From Prevotella sp. CAG:617 (lineage in GTDB: Bacteria > Bacteroidota > Bacteroidia > Bacteroidales > Bacteroidaceae), in NCBI GenBank assembly GCA_000438115.1, contig FR903613.1, forward strand, positions 119,317 through 158,635: a stretch of DNA of 39,319 bases. The letters run 5' to 3'. Each line of letters opens with the position of its first letter. The first letter of the stretch is position 1. Positions 1 through 8,584 of the stretch are shown here, piece after piece. The notes below the pieces were generated by a model, which saw only the letters and a program-made list of their open reading frames with translations, had not been told where the DNA came from and did not search any database. The translations under genes were made by a program, and so were the position numbers.

Positions 1-1033
1 CCGATAATTTACAAATCAAAAGTTCTCCATTATTCTCTGCAACTACATATCCGTCCAATCCCAGAATCAAGACCTTCTTCATATTCGGAGTATGAACCAT
101 ACAATTATGTGACTCAAACAAGCCTATCTGTTGACCTACACAAGCATTTCCATACTGATCAGGTTTCATTTGCAACGCCAACGAACTCCATGTACCTAAA
201 TCGCTCCAGCCAAAATCTGACGGACAAACAAAAATCTCTTCAGCCTTTTCCATAATTTCCGTATCCACTGACACATTAGGACATTTTGGAAAATATTCTT
301 CTATATACTGTTTCTCTTCAGGCGTATTATAAAAAGGTAATAAGCCCTCAAAAATCTCCGAAATTCTAGGACTATACACCCTGAATGCATTGACAATTGT
401 ACTTACACTCCATATGAAAATACCTGAATTCCAAAAATAATTTTTCTGAGAGATATATTTTTCAGCCAAAACCTTATTCGGCTTTTCCTTAAAAGAATCT
501 ACTCTGAAAATATTTTTCAAGCGTGAAGAAGACGAACTTAAATCTGCCTCGATATAACCATAGCCCGTTTCGGGACGAGTTGGTTTTATACCCAACGTAA
601 CCACGGAATCCGTCTCTGCTGAAAATTCCATTGCATTATTTACAACTCCCTCAAAAGCCAGGACATCGGTAACAATGTGGTCACTAGGCGTAATTACCAG
701 ATTTGCCTTCGGATTTATTTTCTTAATTTTCCAACTTATATAAGCTATACATGGCGCAGTACCTCTTGCACAAGGCTCGGCTACAACATGATCCGGCAGC
801 ATCTCCGGAAGCTGTTCTATAACAATATTCTTATACCGTTCAGATGTAACAACCCATATATTTTCAAGAGGAACAACATTAACAAATCGCTGATATGTAA
901 GCTGCAATAATGTTTTTCCACATCCCAACACATCAAGAAACTGTTTAGGGTATTCCGGACTGCTTGCGGGCCAAAATCTACTACCAACGCCACCAGCCAT
1001 TATTACCAAATGGCGATTTCTATCTTTCTTCAT
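1..1033 (-). CDS. manC: Mannose-1-phosphate guanylyltransferase (3' end cut by window)
   Basis: Makes GDP-mannose from mannose 1-phosphate and GTP, a cytoplasmic precursor for glycans, capsule and GDP-fucose. I translated the minus strand from the ATG at 1033 and found MAGGVGSRFWPASSPEYPKQFL near the N-terminus. This is the nucleotidyltransferase signature GGxGxRxWP with the downstream PKQF. Further motifs are VVAEPCARGT, VITPSDHIV, GYGYIEAD, FKEKPN, FWNSGIFIW and DFGWSDLGTW, all typical of the ManC family. About 344 codons are visible and the frame is still open at base 1. Bacteroidales single-domain forms are about 350-360 residues, so only a short tail is missing. An in-frame ATG at 1042 is an alternative start. 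The gene begins just after the stop of the DUF1573 gene and is probably co-transcribed with it. Confidence 0.93.
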   Translation of the reverse strand, partial: MKKDRNRHLVIMAGGVGSRFWPASSPEYPKQFLDVLGCGKTLLQLTYQRFVNVVPLENIWVVTSERYKNIVIEQLPEMLPDHVVAEPCARGTAPCIAYISWKIKKINPKANLVITPSDHIVTDVLAFEGVVNNAMEFSAETDSVVTLGIKPTRPETGYGYIEADLSSSSSRLKNIFRVDSFKEKPNKVLAEKYISQKNYFWNSGIFIWSVSTIVNAFRVYSPRISEIFEGLLPFYNTPEEKQYIEEYFPKCPNVSVDTEIMEKAEEIFVCPSDFGWSDLGTWSSLALQMKPDQYGNACVGQQIGLFESHNCMVHTPNMKKVLILGLDGYVVAENNGELLICKLS

Positions 1034-1045
1034 GGTTTCCATGCT

Positions 1046-1435
1046 CTACTTTTGTTTGTTGTTCACATTTGTACCTTCAATATACAGTCTGATTAATTTA
1101 TTTTTTGCATCAGAACGTACCGTTATCATTTTCCTGAACTTACCTAAACGCTGCCCTTTAGGATTATACGACACCTTAATGACTCCGCTTTTACCAGGTA
1201 AAATAGGATTTTTAGGGAAAATCGGGTTGGTACAACCACACGATCCAAAAGCCTCATTTATAGAAAAAGGCGTATCTCCTGTATTTGTAAAAACAAATTC
1301 ACAAGATACTATTTTTGATCCATCTACCACCCCAAAATCAAAAGAAGGTTTTTTAAAAGATATAAAACCTTCTGCCTTAGAAAAGTTGCTACAAAAGAAC
1401 AATGCACTAAGCAAAAGTAAAAGTCTGTATCTCAT
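1046..1435 (-). CDS. DUF1573 domain protein, secreted
   Basis: A small exported protein of the DUF1573 family, an immunoglobulin-like (ASPM/SPD-2/Hydin-like) fold that is common and mostly uncharacterised in Bacteroidota. From the chosen start the protein begins MRYRLLLLLSALFFCSNFSKAEG, a clear signal peptide. The frame is open upstream to 1501, but that would put 22 polar and aromatic residues before the hydrophobic stretch. The mature part has the family pattern: PSFDFGVVDG, FVFTNTGDTPFSI, SCGCTNPIFPKNPILPG, and IKVSYNPKGQRLGKFRKMI. The paired cysteines of SCGC are the usual hallmark. It ends a few bases before the guanylyltransferase gene. No enzymatic role can be assigned. Confidence 0.85.
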   Translation of the reverse strand: MRYRLLLLLSALFFCSNFSKAEGFISFKKPSFDFGVVDGSKIVSCEFVFTNTGDTPFSINEAFGSCGCTNPIFPKNPILPGKSGVIKVSYNPKGQRLGKFRKMITVRSDAKNKLIRLYIEGTNVNNKQK

Positions 1436-1616
1436 CGTTATATGTTTTTTTACAAATTGTAAATATATAAATTCCATTTTAAATATAGAAAAATTTGACA
1501 ACCTTTAACAAGGAGGCTGTTAAAAAAGTACGGACATATTTCAAACAACTTGCCTGTTTATTTTTTCTAAGTCGGTTTTAGTTAGACGAACTCCTAATTC
1601 TTATCAAAAAAACGCT

Positions 1617-2210
1617 CTACCTAACGTCTAAATTATGAAATTTGGACACATAATCAAATACGCCCCTATAATATTGGGCTTTCTTTTCTAAAGATAAGGG
1701 GTATGCCCTACTACTGCTCGGCATGCGAAAAAAACGCATTTCTCTATTTTCAAATTCAAAAGAAATCCATTGTCCGACCTTCGGAACATTAATTTTAAAT
1801 TGCCCCGACACAATTTCTGCTGATTTCTGTCCAGTAGAGACAAGAGCTCTACAAGCAGGAATCTTCCGAAGTAACTCCGTAAGATTAGTTTCACGCTCTA
1901 CTTGCAAAAATTTGTCAGATGCATTATTCTGCAATCTTACGACTTCCGTTGCCGAATCGAAAATGGCTATGCCCTTTTCATTTAAGAAATCTAGGATAAG
2001 AGGTAAATTAAACGACTTCTCCCCATCTAATACAAAACGATCTTTTACTCCATAAAAAACAAGTGACAGGATTCGCCACATATCATTTGTAAAATTCGGG
2101 TAATAAAAATCCATACACCAACGTTTGCGTGGCGGTGGAAAACTCCCCAACATCAACACCGTTGCATTTATGGGAAGAAATGGCTCAAGAGGATGTGCTT
2201 CTACATTCAT
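1617..2210 (-). CDS. Uracil-DNA glycosylase superfamily protein
   Basis: Probable base-excision DNA repair glycosylase of the SMUG/hypoxanthine-DNA-glycosylase branch. The N-terminal part has GSFPPP (about residues 22-27), which matches the motif-A loop, followed by FYYPNFTNDMWR, which fits the F/Y-rich substrate pocket and the Asn and Trp region of the family. A later ALVSTGQKSAEIV strand and FRMPSSSRAYP match the core sheet and the motif-B loop (MPSxS). The 197-residue length fits a single-domain enzyme. The start overlaps nothing and lies three bases after the DUF4421 stop, so the two genes are probably translated together. Whether uracil or hypoxanthine is the true substrate cannot be told from sequence. 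Confidence 0.75.
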   Translation of the reverse strand: MNVEAHPLEPFLPINATVLMLGSFPPPRKRWCMDFYYPNFTNDMWRILSLVFYGVKDRFVLDGEKSFNLPLILDFLNEKGIAIFDSATEVVRLQNNASDKFLQVERETNLTELLRKIPACRALVSTGQKSAEIVSGQFKINVPKVGQWISFEFENREMRFFRMPSSSRAYPLSLEKKAQYYRGVFDYVSKFHNLDVR

Positions 2211-2213
2211 ATT

Positions 2214-3356
2214 TTACTTGAACTTTTTCTTTTTCAGGAAATTAAATCCAAAATACACATAAAAATAATAGTACGAATTCGTAAGATTCAATTTATTTTT
2301 TCTGAAGCCATACATATGGGAAACTGAAGATAGTCCGGCAAAAAAACGAGAATTATTCCACACCAAAGCAGAACGCGTGCCCACATCTATGCTAAAATTA
2401 CGCACATAATTCTTAATGGGTTCCTTATCCGACCAAAATTTCTCACCTTTTGCCTTTTTCAATCCTATTGCAGGTGACACCGACAACGATAACAGCCAAT
2501 TACGAGCAAAGACCCAATTATATGCATATCCAAAATTTATACTATAATCAATATAGTTCAACTCACGGAATTTCAAATTTTCAACCAGATCATTCTTTAT
2601 TTCATCGGGCAATATTTGATCATCAAAAGCTATATTCTGCTGAGAATACTGAAAGCCTAATTTCCAGGATCCACAACTTCGCAACTGAACCGTACTCTGG
2701 CTGAAAGCTGCAGGATACGAAAACTTTTTATAATTAAAAATATAATACACATTCACAGCCTTAGTGGTAGCTTTCATTCCTGAAAACTTGTAATTTTTAA
2801 ACTTTGAGGAAACCGCTTGAGAGAAACCAGAAAGTTTGGTAATTTTAAAGTCACCTAAATTTTTAACATATAAAAAGTCAACACCCGCAATCGGGGTGTA
2901 AAAACTAAAATTTAATTCCGTTTTCTTCTCATCTGTCCCCACTTTTGCTATATCAAAAATATAGCCTAAAAAGATAGGTCCCCAACCAAAATAAGGTCCT
3001 GCCCTAAATGATGCTGGTGATTTTAATCTGATGGACTGCTTTTTTCCACCCGCATCCTCGGCAGTTATCCTATAACTCTGTAACGTTGATGTGCCCTGAA
3101 TCATTGTTGCCAACGAGTAATAATTTGGCGCAACGTATGTGCTATCAAAATCACTTAAAAAGTCTATGACCTTCCCCACGAAATGTATCAGTCCGCCTTT
3201 TTTTCTTGTTTCTGTAATGCTATCAGACAGACACACAAACTGAGGTATGCTGTCATAACATGCCATACCTTTTAATGAATATCTTTGCTCTGTCAACGCC
3301 AGAGAATTCAGTTTAAAAAAAATGAAAAACAATATACTACATACTATTATTTTCAT
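2214..3356 (-). CDS. DUF4421 family protein, probable outer-membrane beta-barrel
   Basis: An exported 380-residue protein of the DUF4421 type, widespread and uncharacterised in Bacteroidales. It starts with a hydrophobic signal (MKIIVCSILFFIFFKLNSLA). The family-like stretch is YVAPNYYSLATMIQG, then SPASFRAGPYFGWGPIFLGYIFD. The rest consists of alternating aromatic and polar strands (FRELNYIDYSINFGYAYNWVFARNWLLSLSVSPAIGLKKAKG, FAGLSSVSHMYGFRKNKL), which suggests a beta-barrel. It lies 27 bases downstream of the oxidoreductase gene and directly upstream of the glycosylase gene. The lysine-rich last residues are not a classical terminal-aromatic BAM signal. Confidence 0.7.
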   Translation of the reverse strand: MKIIVCSILFFIFFKLNSLALTEQRYSLKGMACYDSIPQFVCLSDSITETRKKGGLIHFVGKVIDFLSDFDSTYVAPNYYSLATMIQGTSTLQSYRITAEDAGGKKQSIRLKSPASFRAGPYFGWGPIFLGYIFDIAKVGTDEKKTELNFSFYTPIAGVDFLYVKNLGDFKITKLSGFSQAVSSKFKNYKFSGMKATTKAVNVYYIFNYKKFSYPAAFSQSTVQLRSCGSWKLGFQYSQQNIAFDDQILPDEIKNDLVENLKFRELNYIDYSINFGYAYNWVFARNWLLSLSVSPAIGLKKAKGEKFWSDKEPIKNYVRNFSIDVGTRSALVWNNSRFFAGLSSVSHMYGFRKNKLNLTNSYYYFYVYFGFNFLKKKKFK

Positions 3357-3383
3357 TTGTGTTTTTCATAATCATTTTCTACA

Positions 3384-4373
3384 CTACATTTTTCCGAGTA
3401 TTCTATCCATAACCCAATTTACAGACGTTGCACTAACACCATCACACTCACAAATGGCTTTGCCTTGTAAATGTCTCACGACCAATTCAATTAAAGGCAT
3501 TTGCACATGTTCCGGATTCTGTACAACAATCTCTTTACGCCCACTTTCTGTATGCAAGGCTATCGGTTCATATGTAAAAACAGAAAAACAGATCTGACCT
3601 TTTTCTCCAATGATTTCTATTCTATCTTCTTTGGCAGATTCATGCGCAACAAAGCACCATGAGCCAGATCCGGGTAACCCCATATCAAATTTAAAACATG
3701 CACTCACGGAATCTTCGGTTTCGTATAATCCTCCCATATTACTCTTAAAACCTTTGGCTTCTATAATTGGTCCAAAAAACATCTGCAACAAATCAATCTG
3801 ATGAGGAGCCAAATCATAAAAATATCCTCCGCCAGCAATATCAGGCTGAACGCGCCAGGGTAAATTAACTCGATTATAATCTAAATCTCGAGGAGGCACT
3901 GCAAAACGAATCTGCACATTAATTACTTTACCTATTCGTCCGGAAGCTATTAACTCTCCAACTTTCAAGAAATAAGGTAAATACCGTCTATAATAGGCCA
4001 CAAAACAAGGAATACCCGTTTTCTCAGCTATTCGGTTAATCCTACAACAATCTTCATAATTGGCCGCCATAGGCTTTTCTATATAAACCGGCTTTCCGGC
4101 CTTCATGGCCATTATGGAAAATGTTGCATGAGTAGAAGGAGGTGTAGCTATATACACGGCATTTACGTCTGGATCATCTACCAGACTTTGTGCATCGCTA
4201 TACCAACACTTTATATTATGGCGCAATGCATAGTTCTTCGCCTTTTCCTTATTCCTACTCATAACGGCTACGACTTTTGACCCTTCAATTTTATTAAAAG
4301 CCGGCCCGCTTTTCTTCTCGGTAACTTCACCGCAACCTATAAACCCCCATTTAACCTCATCTATTGGTACCAT
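3384..4373 (-). CDS. Gfo/Idh/MocA family NAD(P)-dependent oxidoreductase
   Basis: A cytoplasmic sugar or cyclitol dehydrogenase of the Gfo/Idh/MocA superfamily. The N-terminal Rossmann fold starts VKWGFIGCGEVTEKKSGPAF, with the nucleotide-binding GxGxxx variant GCGEVT. VYIATPPSTHATF and KPVYIEKPMA (the conserved EKP lysine) follow around residues 75-105. The C-terminal half has GGGYFYDLAPHQIDLLQMFFG, with the catalytic DxxxHxxD pattern. At 329 residues it is of usual family length. It sits 16 bases downstream of the DUF5686 gene, so the two may share a transcript. The substrate cannot be assigned. Confidence 0.9.
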   Translation of the reverse strand: MVPIDEVKWGFIGCGEVTEKKSGPAFNKIEGSKVVAVMSRNKEKAKNYALRHNIKCWYSDAQSLVDDPDVNAVYIATPPSTHATFSIMAMKAGKPVYIEKPMAANYEDCCRINRIAEKTGIPCFVAYYRRYLPYFLKVGELIASGRIGKVINVQIRFAVPPRDLDYNRVNLPWRVQPDIAGGGYFYDLAPHQIDLLQMFFGPIIEAKGFKSNMGGLYETEDSVSACFKFDMGLPGSGSWCFVAHESAKEDRIEIIGEKGQICFSVFTYEPIALHTESGRKEIVVQNPEHVQMPLIELVVRHLQGKAICECDGVSATSVNWVMDRILGKM

Positions 4374-4389
4374 ACTATACGATTTAAAA

Positions 4390-6978
4390 TCAGAACGTTG
4401 CCCTAAACATAAAACGAATACCCCATTTTGACGTTCCCGGACGATCTATATACGTCAACCTCCTTACATACTCAATATGCAACAGCTTAAAAATATTATG
4501 GATACCTACAATCGCCTCCACATACGGTACTTTTTTGTCCATAACATGGGATATTGCAGTATACGATCCATCAGAATTGAAACGTCCCGGAAAATAGAAC
4601 AAATTCTTATCATTCGGGTTACAATATGGGTTGTTTTTATCAGAAAGCATTCCCCACAAAACATTACAACCAATATATTCACGCCATTTCAGTTTCTTTA
4701 TCAGCGGGATTCTGTTCAAAATTTTTCCATTTATGTCCCATGATACCATATATGAAACAAAACGGTCATTTAAGAACTCCATGTTGTTTATCAGATTAAA
4801 GGTATTATCCTCCATTATATATGATAAGTTTGCTGCTGGCATTATCAATAATGGAAATGGAACTTTGTTCCATTGTACACCTGCTCTGATGTCATTATCG
4901 ATCTTACCCCATGAACCGACCCAGAAGCGTTTATATATTTCTGCCTCAGTATAGTTATAATTATATTGTCCACCAAACAAATTCTTTATACCCACGGTAT
5001 GATTAAGTGCGAAAATAGGGGCATCATTGTTAGCCGCAATTCTACGCTGTTTTGTATTAATCCAAGTTGCTCCTGGCTGGTATCTCACCCCGACATTAAA
5101 TTCTGAAGTCACAAAATTCGTAATATTCTGGCCACTCGCATCAGGAACATTTGTTCCATTTAAAGGCTGATAAAACAAACTCGCCGTCGGTGTATTTTTT
5201 GATCTTCTAAAAAACGTTGTAAAACGTAACCCATTATTCCATTCGCGATCGTAAAACAACCGATAATTCTCATAATACATCATATGATCTACTTTATCCC
5301 ACTTGAATGATGTAAAAACATTATCCTTATCAGTCGGCATAAACTTATCACTCGGAGACATTACGTCGTTTGAATAGGTAAAAGTCAAATTATTCACCGG
5401 AAATTCTCTCGGTAAATAAGCTTTTTTATTAAAGGAATAAGTTACTTCTCCCATTCCTTTCCATCGTTCGTCCTTAAATCCATAAGCTACATACCCCTTC
5501 AAGAACCAATGTGGATTCAAATTCGCAGTTGTTTGCGCAGATGCTCTCAAACGTAATCCATCCACAAAATTCTGCGTAATCATTGTATTAATCGGGCCAA
5601 TATCTACTTTACTAGGATGCTCAGGCGACACTGAGGTTTCCACAAAATTTTCAATAAAAGCTTTTCCTACAAACAGAATTGCTTTAAATCCCTTGATATT
5701 GCTTAAACGCTTTACCAAAGCATCCATAGAACTTTCGGATTTGGTCAAATCTTCCGCCCGATAATTTTTCCAGAAATCATTATCTTGCATCATGGCATAA
5801 GGTTCTTTCTTCACCACGCCATTAAACTTGAATTTTTTATCAGGTATTGGTTCCAAGGAATAATCACTATATTCCGTTAAACGCTTAACCTGAAAACGCT
5901 GGATAAATTTCGCAATCTTCAATTGAACCAACATTTCATCTGTTATCAAGACTTGCTCACCTGAAGGCAACTGAGCAAACTCTTGAGTTATCATCATATT
6001 ATCGACATAATTGACATCAGAATGACGCGGTATGCCCATTTCAATTTTTCGAACACGATACGAAGAATCGGCCATTATGTAAAGCGTACCAGAAAAGCCA
6101 AAATCCTGCGGATTATTTGGAGTAAAGGATAGTTCAAAGCACTTATCCTTTCCTATCATAACAGTATCCTCAATAAAGTAACGATAAAAACTAATTGCAC
6201 TTCTAGTTGAAATCGGACTATGAAAAGGGTATTGCAACAATCTTACCTCGTCATCATAAATATCCACATCCGTAAAGCAATCTTTTATCAATGTGGTCAA
6301 AATATCTCCTGTAGAAAGCAAATCATTAATTCCATTGGATCGTTGCCCCAATATAATTTGTTTTTCAGACTTCGGATTCTTTCTGTATATTAACTGTGTT
6401 ACAGTTTCATCAACAGAAATAGGAAGAATTTTCTTACCTGTTTCAGGACACACTTCTACATGTTCCTTCAAAAAAGGAACTTTTTTCAATCCCCCTTCTT
6501 CGAAAACTTTATCCGAAATTTCATTTAGCGCAAAAGTCAATTTCTGGTATTTATTATAACTATAATATGGATGCACAGAAAGATCACTCTTCTTTTTCGC
6601 AGCTATGACTTTTTGCATCATAATAACTGCGGGATTATTTTTCCGTGAATATTTAGTTTTTTTTGATTTGACTACGGCTACCCCCAATTCTATATTATCT
6701 ACACTCAAAGCAACATCCAGACGTGTAGCTTCCTTGATTACAAAACTCTTTGATACATACCCAATCAAAGAGAAATACAGTTTTCCATTCTTCTTAGGCA
6801 AAGAATAATGTCCAGCAGAATCCGTCTGAACGCCATGACCTCCATCATAAAAAACATTTACGAAAGGCAAAGCCGCTCCTGTCTTCTCATCTGTCACTGT
6901 GCCCGTAATATTTTGAGCACACAGATTAAAAGCTTCAATAATTATAAAAAATAAGAATAAAAGGCAGCGATTATTCAT
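4390..6978 (-). CDS. DUF5686 outer-membrane protein with carboxypeptidase-regulatory-like domain
   Basis: A large (862 aa) exported protein. A signal peptide (MNNRCLLFLFFIIIEAFNLCAQ) is followed by a CarboxypepD_reg-like domain: ITGTVTDEKTGAALPFVNVFYDG, then the GHYSLPKKNGKLYFSLIGY turn, about residues 24-90. This is the module also found at the start of TonB-dependent receptors. No plug or TonB box follows. Instead the rest matches the DUF5686 family, with many aromatic beta-strands (WFLKGYVAYGFKDERWKGMGEVTYSFN, FWVGSWGKIDNDIRAGVQWNKVP). It ends WGIRFMFRATF with a terminal Phe, as expected of a BAM-folded barrel. The first gene of a probable minus-strand transcript with the oxidoreductase. 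Function is unknown. Confidence 0.85.
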   Translation of the reverse strand: MNNRCLLFLFFIIIEAFNLCAQNITGTVTDEKTGAALPFVNVFYDGGHGVQTDSAGHYSLPKKNGKLYFSLIGYVSKSFVIKEATRLDVALSVDNIELGVAVVKSKKTKYSRKNNPAVIMMQKVIAAKKKSDLSVHPYYSYNKYQKLTFALNEISDKVFEEGGLKKVPFLKEHVEVCPETGKKILPISVDETVTQLIYRKNPKSEKQIILGQRSNGINDLLSTGDILTTLIKDCFTDVDIYDDEVRLLQYPFHSPISTRSAISFYRYFIEDTVMIGKDKCFELSFTPNNPQDFGFSGTLYIMADSSYRVRKIEMGIPRHSDVNYVDNMMITQEFAQLPSGEQVLITDEMLVQLKIAKFIQRFQVKRLTEYSDYSLEPIPDKKFKFNGVVKKEPYAMMQDNDFWKNYRAEDLTKSESSMDALVKRLSNIKGFKAILFVGKAFIENFVETSVSPEHPSKVDIGPINTMITQNFVDGLRLRASAQTTANLNPHWFLKGYVAYGFKDERWKGMGEVTYSFNKKAYLPREFPVNNLTFTYSNDVMSPSDKFMPTDKDNVFTSFKWDKVDHMMYYENYRLFYDREWNNGLRFTTFFRRSKNTPTASLFYQPLNGTNVPDASGQNITNFVTSEFNVGVRYQPGATWINTKQRRIAANNDAPIFALNHTVGIKNLFGGQYNYNYTEAEIYKRFWVGSWGKIDNDIRAGVQWNKVPFPLLIMPAANLSYIMEDNTFNLINNMEFLNDRFVSYMVSWDINGKILNRIPLIKKLKWREYIGCNVLWGMLSDKNNPYCNPNDKNLFYFPGRFNSDGSYTAISHVMDKKVPYVEAIVGIHNIFKLLHIEYVRRLTYIDRPGTSKWGIRFMFRATF

Positions 6979-7006
6979 TTGTCGTTATAGCTAATTTTAA
7001 GAATAT

Positions 7007-7053
7007 AAAAAGCTTCATTCCTTACAACTAGAATGCAAGGAGATGAAGCTTTT
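7007..7053 (-). terminator. Probable terminator after the inositol-phosphate synthase gene
   Basis: A long inverted repeat with arms built on AAAAGCTTCAT and ATGAAGCTTTT, extended inward by TCCTT and AAGGA with a one-base offset. Read on the minus strand it is followed by TTTTTATATT. It lies about 50 bases past the stop of the synthase gene and before the DUF5686 start. Confidence 0.75.
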
Positions 7054-7100
7054 CATGTATTAGTTTTACGTAAGTTCGGTTTTATACAGTACTTCTGATA

Positions 7101-8408
7101 TTAATCAATTTCTTCATCAGCTTCATACCCGCCCATTTCGCGAATTGCATTTTTAAGCATAGTATATTGCTGGAACAAATTATTAACTGCTACTTCACCC
7201 TGTGTATAATCGTGCATCGGGCTCTTTAAGAAGAAACTCAAAAAACGCTGGATACCATACTTTCCTGCACGCATCGCCAAGTCGCTCAATAGAACAAGAT
7301 CAAGCACTAAGGGAGCAGCCAAAATAGAGTCACGACACAAGAAATTAATTTTAATCTGCATCGGATACCCCATCCAACCAAAAATATCTATATTATCCCA
7401 ACCCTCTTTATTATCATTACGAGGCGGGTAATAATTGATTCTTACTTTATGATAATAATCTTTATACAAATCAGGCTGATTCTCTGCAACCAAGATTGAC
7501 TCTAACGTAGAAAGTTTACTAACTTCTTTTGTATGGAAATTTGCGGGTTCATCCAAAACCAAGCCATCACGATTTCCTAGAATATTAGTCGAAAACCAAC
7601 CGCTTAATCCTAAGCAACGTGTGCCGATAATTGGAGCGAAACCAGATTTAACCAATGTTTGTCCGGTCTTGAAATCCTTTCCGGCAATAGGCATTTTTGT
7701 TTTTTCAGCCAATTCCCACATGGCAGGAATATCAACTGTTGTATTGGGAGCTCCCATGATAAAAGGTGCACCTTCCAACAATGCGGCCATTGCGTAACAC
7801 ATTGAAGGTGCAATATGCTCTTTATCATCCGCTTTCATTGCAGCTTCTAAAGCACTTAATGAGCCATGCACTTCTTCATCTACAGGCACATAAATTTCAG
7901 TTGAGGCAGCCCAAATTACAACAATACGATCACAATTCTTCTCGGCTTTGAAATTTCGAATATCTTCACGAACCTGTTCCATCATATCCCAACGGTTCTC
8001 ACAATGTTTCACATTGTCACCATCAAGACGTTTAGCATAATTTTTATCAAAAGCAGCTTTTAACGGAACGATAGCTTTTAACTCATCTCTAACCGGCTCG
8101 ATATCCTTTTCCTTTAAAACTTCAGAATACATGGCACTCTGATAAGCATTTTGTGGATATACGTCCCATGCAGCAAATTCCATGTCATCCAAACTTGCTA
8201 AAGGTACAATATCTTTATAATGTAGATATTTTTTTGCATCGCCTTTGCCTACGCGAATTTTGTCATATTGCGTCATTGCACCAATAGGCTTTGCCAAACC
8301 TTTACGAGCCATCAAAACACCTGTTATAAATGTAGTAGAAACAGCTCCTAAACCTACTACCATTACGCCTAATTTACCTGTTGCAGGTTTTACATTTTTA
8401 CATTCCAT
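7101..8408 (-). CDS. Inositol-3-phosphate synthase (myo-inositol-1-phosphate synthase)
   Basis: Converts glucose 6-phosphate to myo-inositol 3-phosphate with bound NAD, the entry step to inositol lipids. The protein starts with a Rossmann loop, GVMVVGLGAVSTTFITGVL (residues 14-32). Family landmarks follow: RIVVIWAASTEIY, MGAPNTTVDIPAM, GKDFKTGQTLVKSGFAP, the LGLSGWFSTNILGNRDG block with FHTKEVSK, and NINYY/IDIFGWMGYPMQIKINFLCRDSILAAPLVLDL. The 435-residue length fits the shorter bacterial form. In Bacteroides thetaiotaomicron the equivalent gene is reported in a cluster with phosphatidylinositol-type lipid genes. Here the neighbours are a transporter and a DUF5686 protein, and no CDP-alcohol phosphotransferase is within the window. 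Confidence 0.93.
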   Translation of the reverse strand: MECKNVKPATGKLGVMVVGLGAVSTTFITGVLMARKGLAKPIGAMTQYDKIRVGKGDAKKYLHYKDIVPLASLDDMEFAAWDVYPQNAYQSAMYSEVLKEKDIEPVRDELKAIVPLKAAFDKNYAKRLDGDNVKHCENRWDMMEQVREDIRNFKAEKNCDRIVVIWAASTEIYVPVDEEVHGSLSALEAAMKADDKEHIAPSMCYAMAALLEGAPFIMGAPNTTVDIPAMWELAEKTKMPIAGKDFKTGQTLVKSGFAPIIGTRCLGLSGWFSTNILGNRDGLVLDEPANFHTKEVSKLSTLESILVAENQPDLYKDYYHKVRINYYPPRNDNKEGWDNIDIFGWMGYPMQIKINFLCRDSILAAPLVLDLVLLSDLAMRAGKYGIQRFLSFFLKSPMHDYTQGEVAVNNLFQQYTMLKNAIREMGGYEADEEID

Positions 8409-8431
8409 CCTTTATTTTATTTTTGAAGTTT

Positions 8432-8439
8432 CAAAATTA
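8432..8439 (-). promoter_or_regulatory. -7 element of the inositol-phosphate synthase gene
   Basis: The minus strand reads TAATTTTG, an exact match to the Bacteroidota -7 consensus TAnnTTTG, 23 bases before the ATG at 8408. No well-spaced TTTG -33 box is present, so this is a moderate call. AAGG directly precedes the start codon. Confidence 0.55.
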
Positions 8440-8584
8440 GTACATTGTTTGCTCAAAAACTTTATAGATATGTTAATATTCATTTATTTTTTAAATAAAA
8501 CAATACTAAAAAGCGTTTTGTAACAAGCTATAAGAAAAAATGAACACTTTCATGATTCTTACAAAGAAACAACGAGCATATCAA

